Assembly (NCBI RefSeq): GCF_000682775.1 | Contig: NZ_AWFI01000001.1 | Span: forward strand, 124,001 to 188,000 | Source of the DNA: Hyphomonas sp. L-53-1-40 | Lineage (GTDB): Bacteria > Pseudomonadota > Alphaproteobacteria > Caulobacterales > Hyphomonadaceae | DNA: 64,000 nucleotides | Direction of reading: 5' to 3' | Shown here: positions 43,851-52,408 of the stretch, piece after piece | Layout: the number at the start of each line of letters is the position of its first letter | Position numbering within the stretch: position 1 is the stretch's first letter | Made by a program: the position numbers and the translations under genes | Notes under the pieces: model-generated | Told to the model about the DNA's origin: nothing | Seen by the model: only the letters and a program-made list of their open reading frames with translations | Databases searched by the model: none

Positions 43851-44897
43851 CTAGAACCCAACCGGTGCGGGCAGGCCGCCACTCGACAGGCAGATTGCCT
43901 TGAAGCGGCTGCCCATGTCCTTCGGGTCGATCAGGCGCTGGGCATTGTCGAAGATCGCCTCGGCATGGTCGGGGTTGGCCTCGACCAGCTGGTTCAGCCT
44001 TGCCTGCGCGCCGAGCCCCATCAGGAACATGCCCTGCGGTGTCGGGCCAGCGACGTCCAGTCCCATACGGGCGGCGAGCCGTTGCAGGCGGCCGAAATCC
44101 ACGTCCACGGTCAAATCTGTTTCGCCGGGACGGGCAAGGGGGGAGACCTGCTCGCCTTGGCTGAAAGCTCGCAAACTGTCGCCCGGCGTCGCGTCGGCCG
44201 GGCCGTAATCGATGAACAATGCGCGCATTGGAGCGGGACGCATCAGAAGGTCTGCAATCAGCAGGTCGAACCCGATCTGCACCTCGACGGACTCTGAGGT
44301 TTCGGCCGCGCCATCGGGTGCGCGCTGCTCGTCGGCCGCAAGCCCGAAGGCAAGCGCTCCATCAGAATCCAGCCCGACCACGCATTCGCGCCATTGGCCA
44401 TCCGCCTTGCGGTATTGGCGGGCAGGTAGGCAGTCGAGATATTCGTTGGCGATCAGGATCATCGGCCCGGCGGGCACATTGCCGAGCGTATCGGCAAAGG
44501 ATGGTGTATAATCGCTGAGACGCTCGACCTGTACCTTACGCAGTTCAGGGCTCGGCTCAACGAAAGTGAGCTGGGCAGCATCGGCAAATTCGCGACCGCC
44601 CGCGACATAGGCGAGACGCAGCGCATCCGCCATCAGCGTGCCGCGGCCGGGACCGATCTCAACCATATGAAACGCGTCCGGCGCGCCCATGGCCCGCCAT
44701 TCATGCACGACCCACAGGCCGATCAGTTCGCCGAAGACCTGGCTGACTTCCGGCGCCGTAATGAAATCCGTGCCGAGGCCGGGGCGTGTGGCGTAATAGC
44801 CCTGTTGGGCGTCATGCAGGGCGAGCTGCATATAGGTTGAAACCGGGATGGGGCCGCCGGTTTCGATCAGGCGGGTGATGCGATCCTTCAGGGTCAT
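43851..44897 (-). CDS. MidA/NDUFAF7-type SAM methyltransferase
   Basis: 348 residues. GRGTLMADALR with MVEIGPG is motif I, and IPVSTYMQLALHDAQQGYYATRPGLGTDFITAPEVSQVFGELIGLW is the unmistakable N-terminal signature of this family (formerly DUF185). The mitochondrial relative methylates an arginine of complex I subunit NDUFS2. It follows lgt by 7 bases, the standard alphaproteobacterial arrangement; the usual third gene (laccase-domain PgeF) is missing and the S9 peptidase lies tail-to-tail instead. Confidence 0.93.
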   Translation of the reverse strand: MTLKDRITRLIETGGPIPVSTYMQLALHDAQQGYYATRPGLGTDFITAPEVSQVFGELIGLWVVHEWRAMGAPDAFHMVEIGPGRGTLMADALRLAYVAGGREFADAAQLTFVEPSPELRKVQVERLSDYTPSFADTLGNVPAGPMILIANEYLDCLPARQYRKADGQWRECVVGLDSDGALAFGLAADEQRAPDGAAETSESVEVQIGFDLLIADLLMRPAPMRALFIDYGPADATPGDSLRAFSQGEQVSPLARPGETDLTVDVDFGRLQRLAARMGLDVAGPTPQGMFLMGLGAQARLNQLVEANPDHAEAIFDNAQRLIDPKDMGSRFKAICLSSGGLPAPVGF

Positions 44898-44904
44898 GGC
44901 AGGC

Positions 44905-45861
44905 TCAGCTCGAGGTCGCGGGCTTTGACTTCAGCGCGTTCCAGACCAGCCAGATGCCGCCGATCCACATGGGGATGGAGAGCAACTGGCCCATCGTGAT
45001 CCAGTCCGGCAGGCCTTCGACAAAACTGTCGGGCAGGCGGAAGTTCTCGACGATGGTGCGCCCGGTCGCGTATGTCAGCAGGAACAGGCCCGCGATAAGG
45101 CCGGGGCGCTTCAGCGCGCCGAAGCGCCAGATCAGGATCGATCCCACAATCAGCGGTAACCAGCCCTCCAGCACGCTTTCATAAAGCTGGCTGGGGTGGC
45201 GCGCAGTCTCGAAGCCTGTATAGGCCCATTCGCCGGTATCCCAATTATAGGCCGGCGGCGTCGAGCCGCGCACATAGCCTTCCGGGAATACCATGCCGAT
45301 GGGCGCATCCGTGTGACGTCCATAGAGTTCGGCGTTCACGAAATTGGCGAGTCGGACGAGGCCGATGCCAATAGGCGCGACCACACCGGCAATATCGCCA
45401 ATCGAGAGCAGAGACACTTTGCGACGGCGCGCAAACAGGATGAGCGCAATCGTGACGCCCAGAATGCCGCCATGAAATGCCATGCCCCCATCCCAGATCT
45501 TAAAAATGGTCAGCGGGTTCGCCGCGATCACATCAAACTGATAGGGCACCATATAGAACAGGACATAGCCGAAGCGTCCGCCCAGAATGATGCCGACAAT
45601 GATCCAGAACATGATGTCGTCCAACTGGTCCTTGGTCAGCGGGCTGGTGCCGCCAAACAGGCGCGGACGCCGGATCATAGCGCTGGCATACCACCAGGCA
45701 AGCGCGATTCCGGCCATGTAGCCGAGCGCGTACCAGCGCAAATGGAAGGTGCCGAGCCCAAGAAAGCCGAGATCAATAGAGACCAAGGCCGGACTGACAT
45801 CCGGGAAGGTCAGCGCCGCAGCGGGCAGGAGGGTTGCAGCGAAGCTCATCATATCCAGCAT
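44905..45861 (-). CDS. lgt: Prolipoprotein diacylglyceryl transferase
   Basis: 318 residues, about seven membrane segments. Transfers diacylglycerol from phosphatidylglycerol to the lipobox cysteine. The Lgt signature appears as GRIGNFVN-like VRLANFVNAELYGRHTD, and FHLRWYALGYMAGIALAWWYA, GGRFGYVLFYM, AFHGGILG, and RHPSQLYE are conserved. It serves the several lipoproteins encoded in this window. Confidence 0.96.
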   Translation of the reverse strand: MLDMMSFAATLLPAAALTFPDVSPALVSIDLGFLGLGTFHLRWYALGYMAGIALAWWYASAMIRRPRLFGGTSPLTKDQLDDIMFWIIVGIILGGRFGYVLFYMVPYQFDVIAANPLTIFKIWDGGMAFHGGILGVTIALILFARRRKVSLLSIGDIAGVVAPIGIGLVRLANFVNAELYGRHTDAPIGMVFPEGYVRGSTPPAYNWDTGEWAYTGFETARHPSQLYESVLEGWLPLIVGSILIWRFGALKRPGLIAGLFLLTYATGRTIVENFRLPDSFVEGLPDWITMGQLLSIPMWIGGIWLVWNALKSKPATSS

Positions 45862-45946
45862 GCAGCGTCTTTTCCCTGTATGGATAAGGACCTATCTGTT
45901 AGGGGACCGAGAACTTGTCCGCCCGATGCCGCGAAGGAGTAGCCGC

Positions 45947-46198
45947 ATGGCCACAACAAATCCACTGCTAGATGACATTGCAGGTCTGATGACCGGCGCA
46001 ATGGGTGCTGCACGGGCCGCAAGCGAAGAGGCGAAGACCGCTGCCCAGGCCCGCGTGAAGGGCCTGATCGCCGATATGGACTTGGCGGGCCGCGACGAAG
46101 TCGAGGCACTGAAGACGCTCGCCACGGCGGCGCTGGAGCGTGTCGAAGCGCTGGAAGCGCGTGTGGCAGAGCTCGAAGCAGCTGCAAAATCCAAATAG
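45947..46198 (+). CDS. ubiK: Ubiquinone biosynthesis accessory factor UbiK-like (BMFP)
   Basis: 83 residues from ATG 45947 with GAAGGAG 6 bases upstream. A short N-terminal amphipathic part (NPLLDDIAGLMTGAMGAARAA) followed by a C-terminal coiled coil (ERVEALEARVAELEAAA), the layout of the YqiC/UbiK membrane-fusogenic family. UbiK assists the ubiquinone-making UbiJ complex. Divergent from lgt, 85 bases apart. Confidence 0.85.
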   Translation: MATTNPLLDDIAGLMTGAMGAARAASEEAKTAAQARVKGLIADMDLAGRDEVEALKTLATAALERVEALEARVAELEAAAKSK

Positions 46199-46327
46199 CG
46201 CAACCCACAGACTTTGTATGCCTACCTGTTGTTCGGGGTGGACGCAGACCCTGCGCCGCGTTTCAACGGGGATGGCCATTGGGCACGAATCCTGTGTCCA
46301 TGACTTCAGAAAGAAGGGGAGACTTTC

Positions 46328-46831
46328 ATGAGCCTTGATCTTTCACGCGAAGAATTCGAAGGGATCGATCCGCTCGATCGCGTCGAAGAGGCCCTCGAAA
46401 TCGCCGGGTGGCAGCACGAACGCGACGAAGAAGGCACAATTCAGGCTGTGGCTGAGACCCGTTGGGGTGATATGGGCGCGCTGTTCGCGTTTCGCCCTGA
46501 ACCCGCCGCGATCCATTTTTCCGTCACCCTCGACATCAAACCGATAGCTGACAAACGCCGTCAACTGTCCGAACTGATCATCATGGCCAATGAGCGCCTC
46601 TGGCTCGGCCATTTTGATTACTGGGCAGACGAGGGTGTGGTCATCTTCCGATATACCTTTTCCATGATGGATCGTGACGAGGCCTCCCTGGGCGAGCTCC
46701 GGTCGACCATCGCGGCGGCCGTCAGCGCCGTTGACCGGTTTGTACCTGCGTTCAACTTCCTGATCTGGGCTGGCAAGAGCCCACGCGAAGCGATGGATGC
46801 GGTCATGTTCGAAACCCACGGCGAAGCCTGA
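46328..46831 (+). CDS. YbjN domain protein
   Basis: 167 residues. The YbjN fold pattern (DRVEEALEIAGWQHERDEEGTIQAVAETRWGDMGALFAF, NERLWLGHFDYWADEGVVIFRYTF, and FVPAFNFLIWAGKSPREAMDAVMFETHGEA) resembles type III secretion chaperones in fold; in alphaproteobacteria it usually precedes proC. Function unknown. GGGGAG precedes the ATG. Confidence 0.9.
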   Translation: MSLDLSREEFEGIDPLDRVEEALEIAGWQHERDEEGTIQAVAETRWGDMGALFAFRPEPAAIHFSVTLDIKPIADKRRQLSELIIMANERLWLGHFDYWADEGVVIFRYTFSMMDRDEASLGELRSTIAAAVSAVDRFVPAFNFLIWAGKSPREAMDAVMFETHGEA

Positions 46832-46841
46832 GACCCGGCGC

Positions 46842-47651
46842 GTGGCGGCGGCACAGTCAATTGTCCTGATCGGGGCAGGCCGCATGGGCGGCGCACTGGC
46901 GTCCGGTTGGCTGTCGGGGCGTTCCAAGCCCAATATTTCTATCGTCGCACCGCGCCCGACGCCGCAAGTGCAAGAATGGGCTGAAGCCGGCCGCATCACG
47001 CTGAACCCGGATCCGTCGCCTGCGCGCATCGTCGTTCTGGGTATCAAGCCCCAGCAATTCGCGCGCGCTGCTGAAGGCATCAAGCAATACATCGACGAGA
47101 GAACACTGGTGATTTCCGTCATGGGCGGAATCAAGCTGAGCCAGCTCGAAGACCGCCTCGGCACACCGCATGTGATCCGCGCCATGCCGAATACGCCGGG
47201 GTCGATTGGAAAAGGGGTCACGCTTCTGTCAGCAGCTCCGTCGCTGGGCTCTTCGGATATTGAAGCCGCCCGCAAGCTGCTCACACCGCTTGGGCTTGTC
47301 GAGGGCCCGATGGACGAAAAGACAATGGTTGCCGCGACAGGTATTTCGGGGTGCGGCCCGGCCTATGTCTTCCTGCTTGCCGAGGTAATGGCCGAAGCCG
47401 GAGAAGCCGAAGGCGTGCCAAAGGACATGGCGGCGCGTCTTGCCATTGAGACGATCATCGGTGCGGCCGCTCTGATGGAACAATCCGGCCAGACTCCAAA
47501 TGCGCTCAGAAAAATGGTCACTTCCCCCGGCGGCATCACCCAGGCCGCTCTTGACATCCTTATGGATGACGGTGGGATGCCTATATTGCTGAGGAAAGCC
47601 CTGCGCGCCGCTGTGACCCGCGACCGGGAGCTTTCCAGAGAGCCGGATTAG
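46842..47651 (+). CDS. proC: Pyrroline-5-carboxylate reductase
   Basis: 269 residues from GTG 46842, 10 bases after the ybjN stop; an ATG at 46797 inside ybjN is in frame but adds a tail unlike ProC. Last step of proline synthesis. NAD(P) motif IVLIGAGRMGGALASGWL, VIRAMPNTPGSIGKGVTLLS, AATGISGCGPAYVFLLAEVMAEAG, and SPGGITQAALDIL are all diagnostic. Part of the ybjN-proC-tetR-phosphotransferase run. Confidence 0.95.
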   Translation: MAAAQSIVLIGAGRMGGALASGWLSGRSKPNISIVAPRPTPQVQEWAEAGRITLNPDPSPARIVVLGIKPQQFARAAEGIKQYIDERTLVISVMGGIKLSQLEDRLGTPHVIRAMPNTPGSIGKGVTLLSAAPSLGSSDIEAARKLLTPLGLVEGPMDEKTMVAATGISGCGPAYVFLLAEVMAEAGEAEGVPKDMAARLAIETIIGAAALMEQSGQTPNALRKMVTSPGGITQAALDILMDDGGMPILLRKALRAAVTRDRELSREPD

Positions 47652-47664
47652 AGGACAGTTACCG

Positions 47665-48303
47665 ATGACGACGCAGGCAGGCATATTGGAAAAGGGCCTG
47701 CTCGCCGCACTGGAACTTGCCGACGAGACGCCTTGGGCCGATCTGACACTGTCGGCCATTGCGGAGGCCGCAGATACCAGTCTTTCCGAATTTCATGGCC
47801 TTGCCGGCAAGGATGATCTTGCCGCACATGCCGATGCCTATTTCGACAAGGCCATGTCGGAAGAGGGCGTGTCGCATGACGAAAGCCCGCGGGAACGCCT
47901 GTTCGACGTTATCATGCTGCGGTTCGAGGCAATGGAAGCGCGCCGCGCCGGGCTCCTCTCGCTGATGAAGTATAGAGACCACACGCCATCGCTCTTGCTC
48001 GCGCTTCCCCTCGCTCGAAAGCACAGCGCCGATTGGGCGCTCGTCTCGGCCGGACTCGACACTCGTTCCGGCGCGCCGGTGGCGCTCAAATCCGTCGCGA
48101 TTGGTTATGTGATCGACACAGCCGAACGCGCTTGGCGCAAGGAAACAAGCGGTGATTTCGCGCTGACCATGGCCGCGCTCGACAAGGGCCTGCGCGACGC
48201 CGAAGAGCGGATGGAGCAGCTTCAGCGCTTCACCGGCTGGGGAAAAAAGAAAACACGGCAGGACAACACTGCCGACGAGGAAACGAAACCGGAGGAAACA
48301 TGA
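47665..48303 (+). CDS. TetR-like regulator
   Basis: 212 residues. Helix-turn-helix region at about 5-50 (GLLAALELADETPWADLTLSAIAEAADTSLSEFHGLAGKDDLAAHA), with some departure from the TetR consensus in the recognition helix. A lysine and acid-rich tail (GWGKKKTRQDNTADEETKPEE). It is placed 13 bases after proC, where relatives carry a TetR or COQ9-like gene. DNA binding is not certain. Confidence 0.75.
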   Translation: MTTQAGILEKGLLAALELADETPWADLTLSAIAEAADTSLSEFHGLAGKDDLAAHADAYFDKAMSEEGVSHDESPRERLFDVIMLRFEAMEARRAGLLSLMKYRDHTPSLLLALPLARKHSADWALVSAGLDTRSGAPVALKSVAIGYVIDTAERAWRKETSGDFALTMAALDKGLRDAEERMEQLQRFTGWGKKKTRQDNTADEETKPEET

Positions 48304-49386
48304 ATGAGCCGACCAGGCCTCGACGCAGACCCGCTCTCATTGGGAGCGGATTGGTTCAATGCGCTATTTGGAGAGATCGGTATTGACGCCGAGGTTGCTG
48401 GCCTCACCGCAAAATCCATCGGCACCGGACAGATCGGCGAGAATGTCCGCTTTGTTTTCGACTATGCGCGCAAGGGGCCGAATGCTCCGGCGACACTGGT
48501 AGGCAAGTTTCCATCTGATAGCCCGGAAAGCCTGATGACCGCCAAGCTGCTTGGCCATTATGAGCGGGAAGTAAAATTCTATCGGACTTTCCCGAAAGTG
48601 GCCGGCGTAATTACACCAGCGGCATTTTACACAGATTATGACCCGGACACGAACCGGTTCGCGCTGATCATGGAAGACATGGCGCCGTCTGAGCAGGGCG
48701 ACCAACTTCAGGGGTGTAGTGTCGCCGAGGCCGAGCGTGCCTTGTCGGCAGCGGCTGTGTTGCATGCGGCGTACTGGAATGATCCGTCACTTGATACGCA
48801 CGCCTGGTTGCAGGGCAGTGACCTTGCGCCGCCGCCTGCGCTGACACCGGAAGCAGTGAGTGGCCTCTGGCATGGATTCAAGGATCGGTATGGTGAACGG
48901 CTGGAGGCTGACGACATCCTCGTGGGTGACGCGTATGCGGCGGCATTGCCAGCCTGGAGTGAGGGGTATGACGGCCCGCATGCGCTGACGCACAACGACT
49001 TCCGGCTGGACAATATGTTGTTCGGCGCGGACGCGGCACCCAAACCACTGGCCGTTGTAGACTGGCAAACAGCTGGCAAGGGCGCGCCAGCTGGTGATGT
49101 TGCATACTTCATCGGAGCGGGTCTGACGCGCGAAGATCGGCCAAAGCACGAGCAGGCATTGCTGCGCTTCTATCATGCGCGGCTGACCGAGCAGGGTATT
49201 TCCGACTACTCGTTCGAGGCGCTCTACGATCATTATCGCTGGTTCAGCTTTTACGGCATGTCGGTTGCTTTCGGGGCGGCAATGCTGGTGAAGCAGACGG
49301 ATCGCGGAGACGAGATGTTCCTCACCATGCTGCGCCGTCACGCAGCGCAGGCGCGCGACAATGATGCGCTGGCATTGCTGCCGTAA
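48304..49386 (+). CDS. Phosphotransferase family (APH/choline kinase-like) protein
   Basis: 360 residues. Kinase-like fold with Brenner motif LTHNDFRLDNMLF and the metal-binding region VVDWQTAGKGAPAGDVAYFIG, which is the ecdysteroid kinase/aminoglycoside phosphotransferase pattern. MEDMAP marks the hinge. Small-molecule kinase with unknown substrate. The ATG directly follows the TetR stop. Confidence 0.88.
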   Translation: MSRPGLDADPLSLGADWFNALFGEIGIDAEVAGLTAKSIGTGQIGENVRFVFDYARKGPNAPATLVGKFPSDSPESLMTAKLLGHYEREVKFYRTFPKVAGVITPAAFYTDYDPDTNRFALIMEDMAPSEQGDQLQGCSVAEAERALSAAAVLHAAYWNDPSLDTHAWLQGSDLAPPPALTPEAVSGLWHGFKDRYGERLEADDILVGDAYAAALPAWSEGYDGPHALTHNDFRLDNMLFGADAAPKPLAVVDWQTAGKGAPAGDVAYFIGAGLTREDRPKHEQALLRFYHARLTEQGISDYSFEALYDHYRWFSFYGMSVAFGAAMLVKQTDRGDEMFLTMLRRHAAQARDNDALALLP

Positions 49387-49596
49387 TCCGGGCGAAAGTT
49401 ATACTTTCTGTAATGAATCCAGCTGATTCCCACGATCTGTCCCGGCCCGGTACAGCTTTCCAAACATTCCTCTAACCTGGGGAGTAAAACTGACATGGTC
49501 GCTTACGCCTCGGCTTAAACCCCACCCTGTATGTTGATTTCCATGGCGCCCGGAGAAGCCGGGCAGTCCTGTCATAGCAACTAGAATGGTGTGGAC

Positions 49597-49869
49597 ATGG
49601 AACAGCACAATGCTCGTAACATCAGCGTCCCCGGCCCGGATGGCCAGATGCTGACCCTGGCGGATCTTCCGTCACCCAACATTTTGCGTTGGGTTACGCG
49701 TCGCAAAGCTGAAGTCGTTGCAGCAGTCTCCGGGGGACTCCTGTCCCGCAAGGCTGCTTGTGATCGCTACAGCCTGAGCGAAGAAGAATTCGAGACGTGG
49801 GAGAAGCTTTATTCCCGTCACGGAACCAAGGGACTGCGGACCACACGTTTGCAGCAATACCGCCGCTAG
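49597..49869 (+). CDS. sciP: Cell-cycle regulator SciP (DUF1153)
   Basis: 90 residues from ATG 49597; a GTG 6 bases upstream is possible. PDGQMLTLADLPSPNILRWVTRRKAEVVAAVSGGLLSRKAACDRYSLSEEEF and GTKGLRTTRLQQYRR are the full DUF1153 pattern. In Caulobacter SciP binds with CtrA and blocks activation of flagellar and ctrA promoters in newborn cells. Here it sits directly upstream of flagellar genes and 4.5 kb from ctrA. The 210 bases upstream lack a clear TTAA-N7-TTAA site. Confidence 0.93.
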   Translation: MEQHNARNISVPGPDGQMLTLADLPSPNILRWVTRRKAEVVAAVSGGLLSRKAACDRYSLSEEEFETWEKLYSRHGTKGLRTTRLQQYRR

Positions 49870-49975
49870 GACGCGTCACGGTTAACGGATTCCTCTCCGT
49901 TAAACACAAATTTAAATGCCAGCGCCTATCACTGGTCCTGAATGCCGGAAGTTTACCCGGCAACAGGAGTAGCGA

Positions 49976-50653
49976 ATGGATCATAGGCTCGCAAAATTCC
50001 AAGGCAGCGCGATGCTCTCCACACGAGCAGTCGCGCTGTTCGCGCTTGTCATAGCAGGCGTACTGGGCAGCTGGCGTGCCAGCGACCTGTTCACCCAGCC
50101 CGTTGAGGCCTGGGTCCCTGGATCAGCCATCGAAACTTCCCTGATGGGTATTCTTGAGCCGGTGGCCGGCACGGGAAACATCCGCCTCTCCGTGTCCGGC
50201 GATGGTCGCTCAGGCCGATCGGTCCTCATCCTGCTGGCGTCAGATGCGAGCGAGACCGCACCAACCCTGCAACGTCTTGCAAGTTCCGCCATTCTGCTGT
50301 CGCCTGAAACCGGCGATCAGTTGATCATCGAACAGGCTGACTTCGCGCGAGGTGTTGCCGGTCGTCCGGATGCAACTGGCTGGACTGAGCTTGGCCTGTA
50401 CGCATTGCTTTGCGGTTTGTTGGCGTGGGTTGGTTTTCGTGCCCCCCTTGACGCAGCTCCAGCGGCGACGAGCACCGGCGCGCCAGCTGACCGAAAGTCG
50501 GCCCGCATGGAATCTGCGGACATCATTCCGGTGTCCAAACCACGCCCGGTCCGCCAGCCGGACCCGGACGCTGCATCCCTTGTGCGCAAGGATCCCGCGC
50601 GCACCGCATCAATCCTGCGCAGCTGGATGCGCGGTGAAGGAGATGCAGCATGA
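49976..50653 (+). CDS. fliF: Abbreviated flagellar MS-ring protein FliF
   Basis: 225 residues against about 530-560 for usual FliF. Order: cytoplasmic head, TM1 (AVALFALVIAGVLGSW), a periplasmic part of about 95 residues, TM2 (LGLYALLCGLLAWVGF), and a cytoplasmic tail ending LVRKDPARTASILRSWMRG, which is the FliG-binding end of FliF. GILEPVAGTGNIRLSVSGDGRSG and SSAILLSPETGDQLIIEQADF match the YscJ/FliF C-terminal domain (ring-building motif 3 region). The first two ring motifs and the beta-collar are absent. AACAGGAG precedes the ATG; ATGA junction with fliG. Confidence 0.8.
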   Translation: MDHRLAKFQGSAMLSTRAVALFALVIAGVLGSWRASDLFTQPVEAWVPGSAIETSLMGILEPVAGTGNIRLSVSGDGRSGRSVLILLASDASETAPTLQRLASSAILLSPETGDQLIIEQADFARGVAGRPDATGWTELGLYALLCGLLAWVGFRAPLDAAPAATSTGAPADRKSARMESADIIPVSKPRPVRQPDPDAASLVRKDPARTASILRSWMRGEGDAA

Positions 50654-51579
50654 GCGCACTGGCGATTTCACGACCGCGCGGCACGACCGGGCTTGCTCGG
50701 TCGGCGCGACTGATGCGCGCTCTGGGGCCTGAGGCCGCGCCAGTCTGGAGCGAATTGAGTTCGCAGGAAGCCCGCGCACTTTCCGCCGCAATGGATGCGT
50801 TGGACGATGATTTGCGTGATGAGACTGATGCGCTGGAAAGCTACAAACAGGCGCATGCGCGCAGCGGCGCATCTTCCGAAGCCGATACGCCAATCTGGGC
50901 TGAAGTGTCTGAACTTGAAACGCGAGATTTGTTGAAACTGGCTGAGGGCCAGCACCCGCAAGCACTTGCCCTGATGCTTTCCCGTCTGGATGGCAAAGCC
51001 TCGGCGCGCATGTTGAAGGCGCTCGAGAAACCTGTCGCCGTCGACGTGATGCAACGCCTGTTACACTTGGGTCCGGCGCATCCAAGCGCGGTCGCAGCGC
51101 TCGAAACAGCCGTGTCGGCATGGATGGCCGGCGCCGCGCCAGCTTCCCGAACCGGTGGTCATGAAGGTGTCGCCCGTATCTTCGACCGGATGGATAGCCG
51201 TTCAGAACAAAGCCTTTTGTCTGCGCTGGAATCCGCTGTGCCAGGCGCCGGACAGCGCGTCCGCTCATTGATGTTCACTTTCGACGATCTGGCGAATCTG
51301 GATGCGGGGGGACTGCAGACCTTGCTGTCTGCCGCAGACCGTACACGCCTCACCTTTGCGCTGAAAGGCGCACGCGAAGAGACCCGCGCGGCCTTCTTCC
51401 GAAACATGACGCAACGCGCTGGAGAATTGCTGCGCGAGGAAATCGACATGCTTGGCGCCGTGCGCCGCAGCGAGATTGAAGCCGCACGAATGGAACTGGT
51501 TGATCTGGCCCGCACGCTGATCGAGCGCGGAGACATTCGCGCAGGGCGTCCGCAAGATGAGGATGAACTCGTCGAATGA
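50650..51579 (+). CDS. fliG: Flagellar motor switch protein FliG
   Basis: 309 residues. The middle domain carries the EHPQ equivalent in AEGQHPQALALMLSRL, then MFTFDDLANLDAGGLQTLLSA, and the torque helix region FALKGAREETRAAFFRNMTQRAGELLREEIDMLGAVRRSEIEAARMELVDLARTLIERGDI. The N-terminal FliF-binding part is weakly conserved, as expected if its partner is unusual. ATGA overlaps on both sides. Confidence 0.9.
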   Translation: MSALAISRPRGTTGLARSARLMRALGPEAAPVWSELSSQEARALSAAMDALDDDLRDETDALESYKQAHARSGASSEADTPIWAEVSELETRDLLKLAEGQHPQALALMLSRLDGKASARMLKALEKPVAVDVMQRLLHLGPAHPSAVAALETAVSAWMAGAAPASRTGGHEGVARIFDRMDSRSEQSLLSALESAVPGAGQRVRSLMFTFDDLANLDAGGLQTLLSAADRTRLTFALKGAREETRAAFFRNMTQRAGELLREEIDMLGAVRRSEIEAARMELVDLARTLIERGDIRAGRPQDEDELVE

Positions 51580-51980
51580 TCCACCGCGCTGTCAAATCTG
51601 TTACGCAATTTGAATTTCGCAGCGATTTCAGTCCGGGCGAAGCGGCTCCGGTCGAGCTCGACCCACCGGTGAAGCTGACCACGCCGGAATTGCTGGAAAT
51701 GCTGGCGGAAGCCCGTGCGGAAGGCGCTGCCAGTGTGCGCGCCGAAGCGGCCCGCGCCGACAGCGAGCGCTTGCAGGGCGTGACGAATGCACTCAACGAA
51801 GCCCTCGCCAATCTCGTGGCGCTGACAGGTCATCTGGAGGCCTGCGCCTATGAGGAGGGTTTCAGTGACCGGGCCCATGCGTTAATAAGGGCCACCGCCC
51901 GCACCATTCTTGACGGGCAGGGTGATCTGTTCGACGCCCGGCAATCTCTCACGCGTGTTACACCCGAAGGTACCTCATGA
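51576..51980 (+). CDS. FliH/FlbE-like flagellar export regulator
   Basis: 134 residues. TPELLEMLAEARAEGAASVRAEAARADSERLQGVTNALNEAL is a long helical stretch with A-rich repeats as in FliH, and the gene lies between fliG and fliN where Caulobacter has flbE (fliH). FliH holds the ATPase FliI at the export gate. Identity rests mainly on position and helical pattern. Coupled by ATGA to both neighbours. Confidence 0.7.
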   Translation: MIHRAVKSVTQFEFRSDFSPGEAAPVELDPPVKLTTPELLEMLAEARAEGAASVRAEAARADSERLQGVTNALNEALANLVALTGHLEACAYEEGFSDRAHALIRATARTILDGQGDLFDARQSLTRVTPEGTS

Positions 51981-52243
51981 CTGATTCTGCCAATCCCGCG
52001 CTGAAAAAGAGCCTGATGGATGTGCCTGTCCGGGTGGATGTGGTGCTGGGTGAACTGCGGATGCCCATCGAGGAACTGATGGCCATGGCAGAAGGGGACA
52101 TCGTTGCCCTGGAGCGCCATACGGGTGAGCCGGTTGACATCTATCTGTCAGATCGCCTGATGGCGCGGGGCAAACTGGTTATAGCGGATGGCCAATTGGG
52201 CGTGACCCTGTCGGAAATCGTCGACGATCGCGCGGCTGCCTGA
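51977..52243 (+). CDS. fliN: Flagellar motor switch protein FliN
   Basis: 88 residues, essentially one SpoA domain: LMDVPVRVDVVLGELRMPIEELMAMAEGDIVALERHTGEPVDIYLSDRLMARGKLVIADGQLGVTLSEIV. C-ring component that completes the switch with FliG and FliM. Last gene of the tight fliF-fliG-fliH-fliN run. Confidence 0.92.
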   Translation: MTDSANPALKKSLMDVPVRVDVVLGELRMPIEELMAMAEGDIVALERHTGEPVDIYLSDRLMARGKLVIADGQLGVTLSEIVDDRAAA

Positions 52244-52408
52244 CGCTTAGGCAATTATCATTAAAACATTGCAAGGCCGCCCAATTCCTAACGGAAGAAA
52301 GGAAGTTGTTAACCTTTGCCGGTGTTAACTGCTTCCAACGAAAGCATGTCCTGTCGGCCTATTGGGGTGGCGATCGGCGGGGTGATCAACACAAGGGAAC
52401 ATGCAAAC

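Noticed and set aside
49882-49915. CtrA box upstream of fliF
   Set aside because: TTAA pairs are spaced by 14 and 8 bases, not 7; suggestive but not canonical.
52313-52333. CtrA box upstream of flhF
   Set aside because: Two TTAAC are present but with 12 bases between them.
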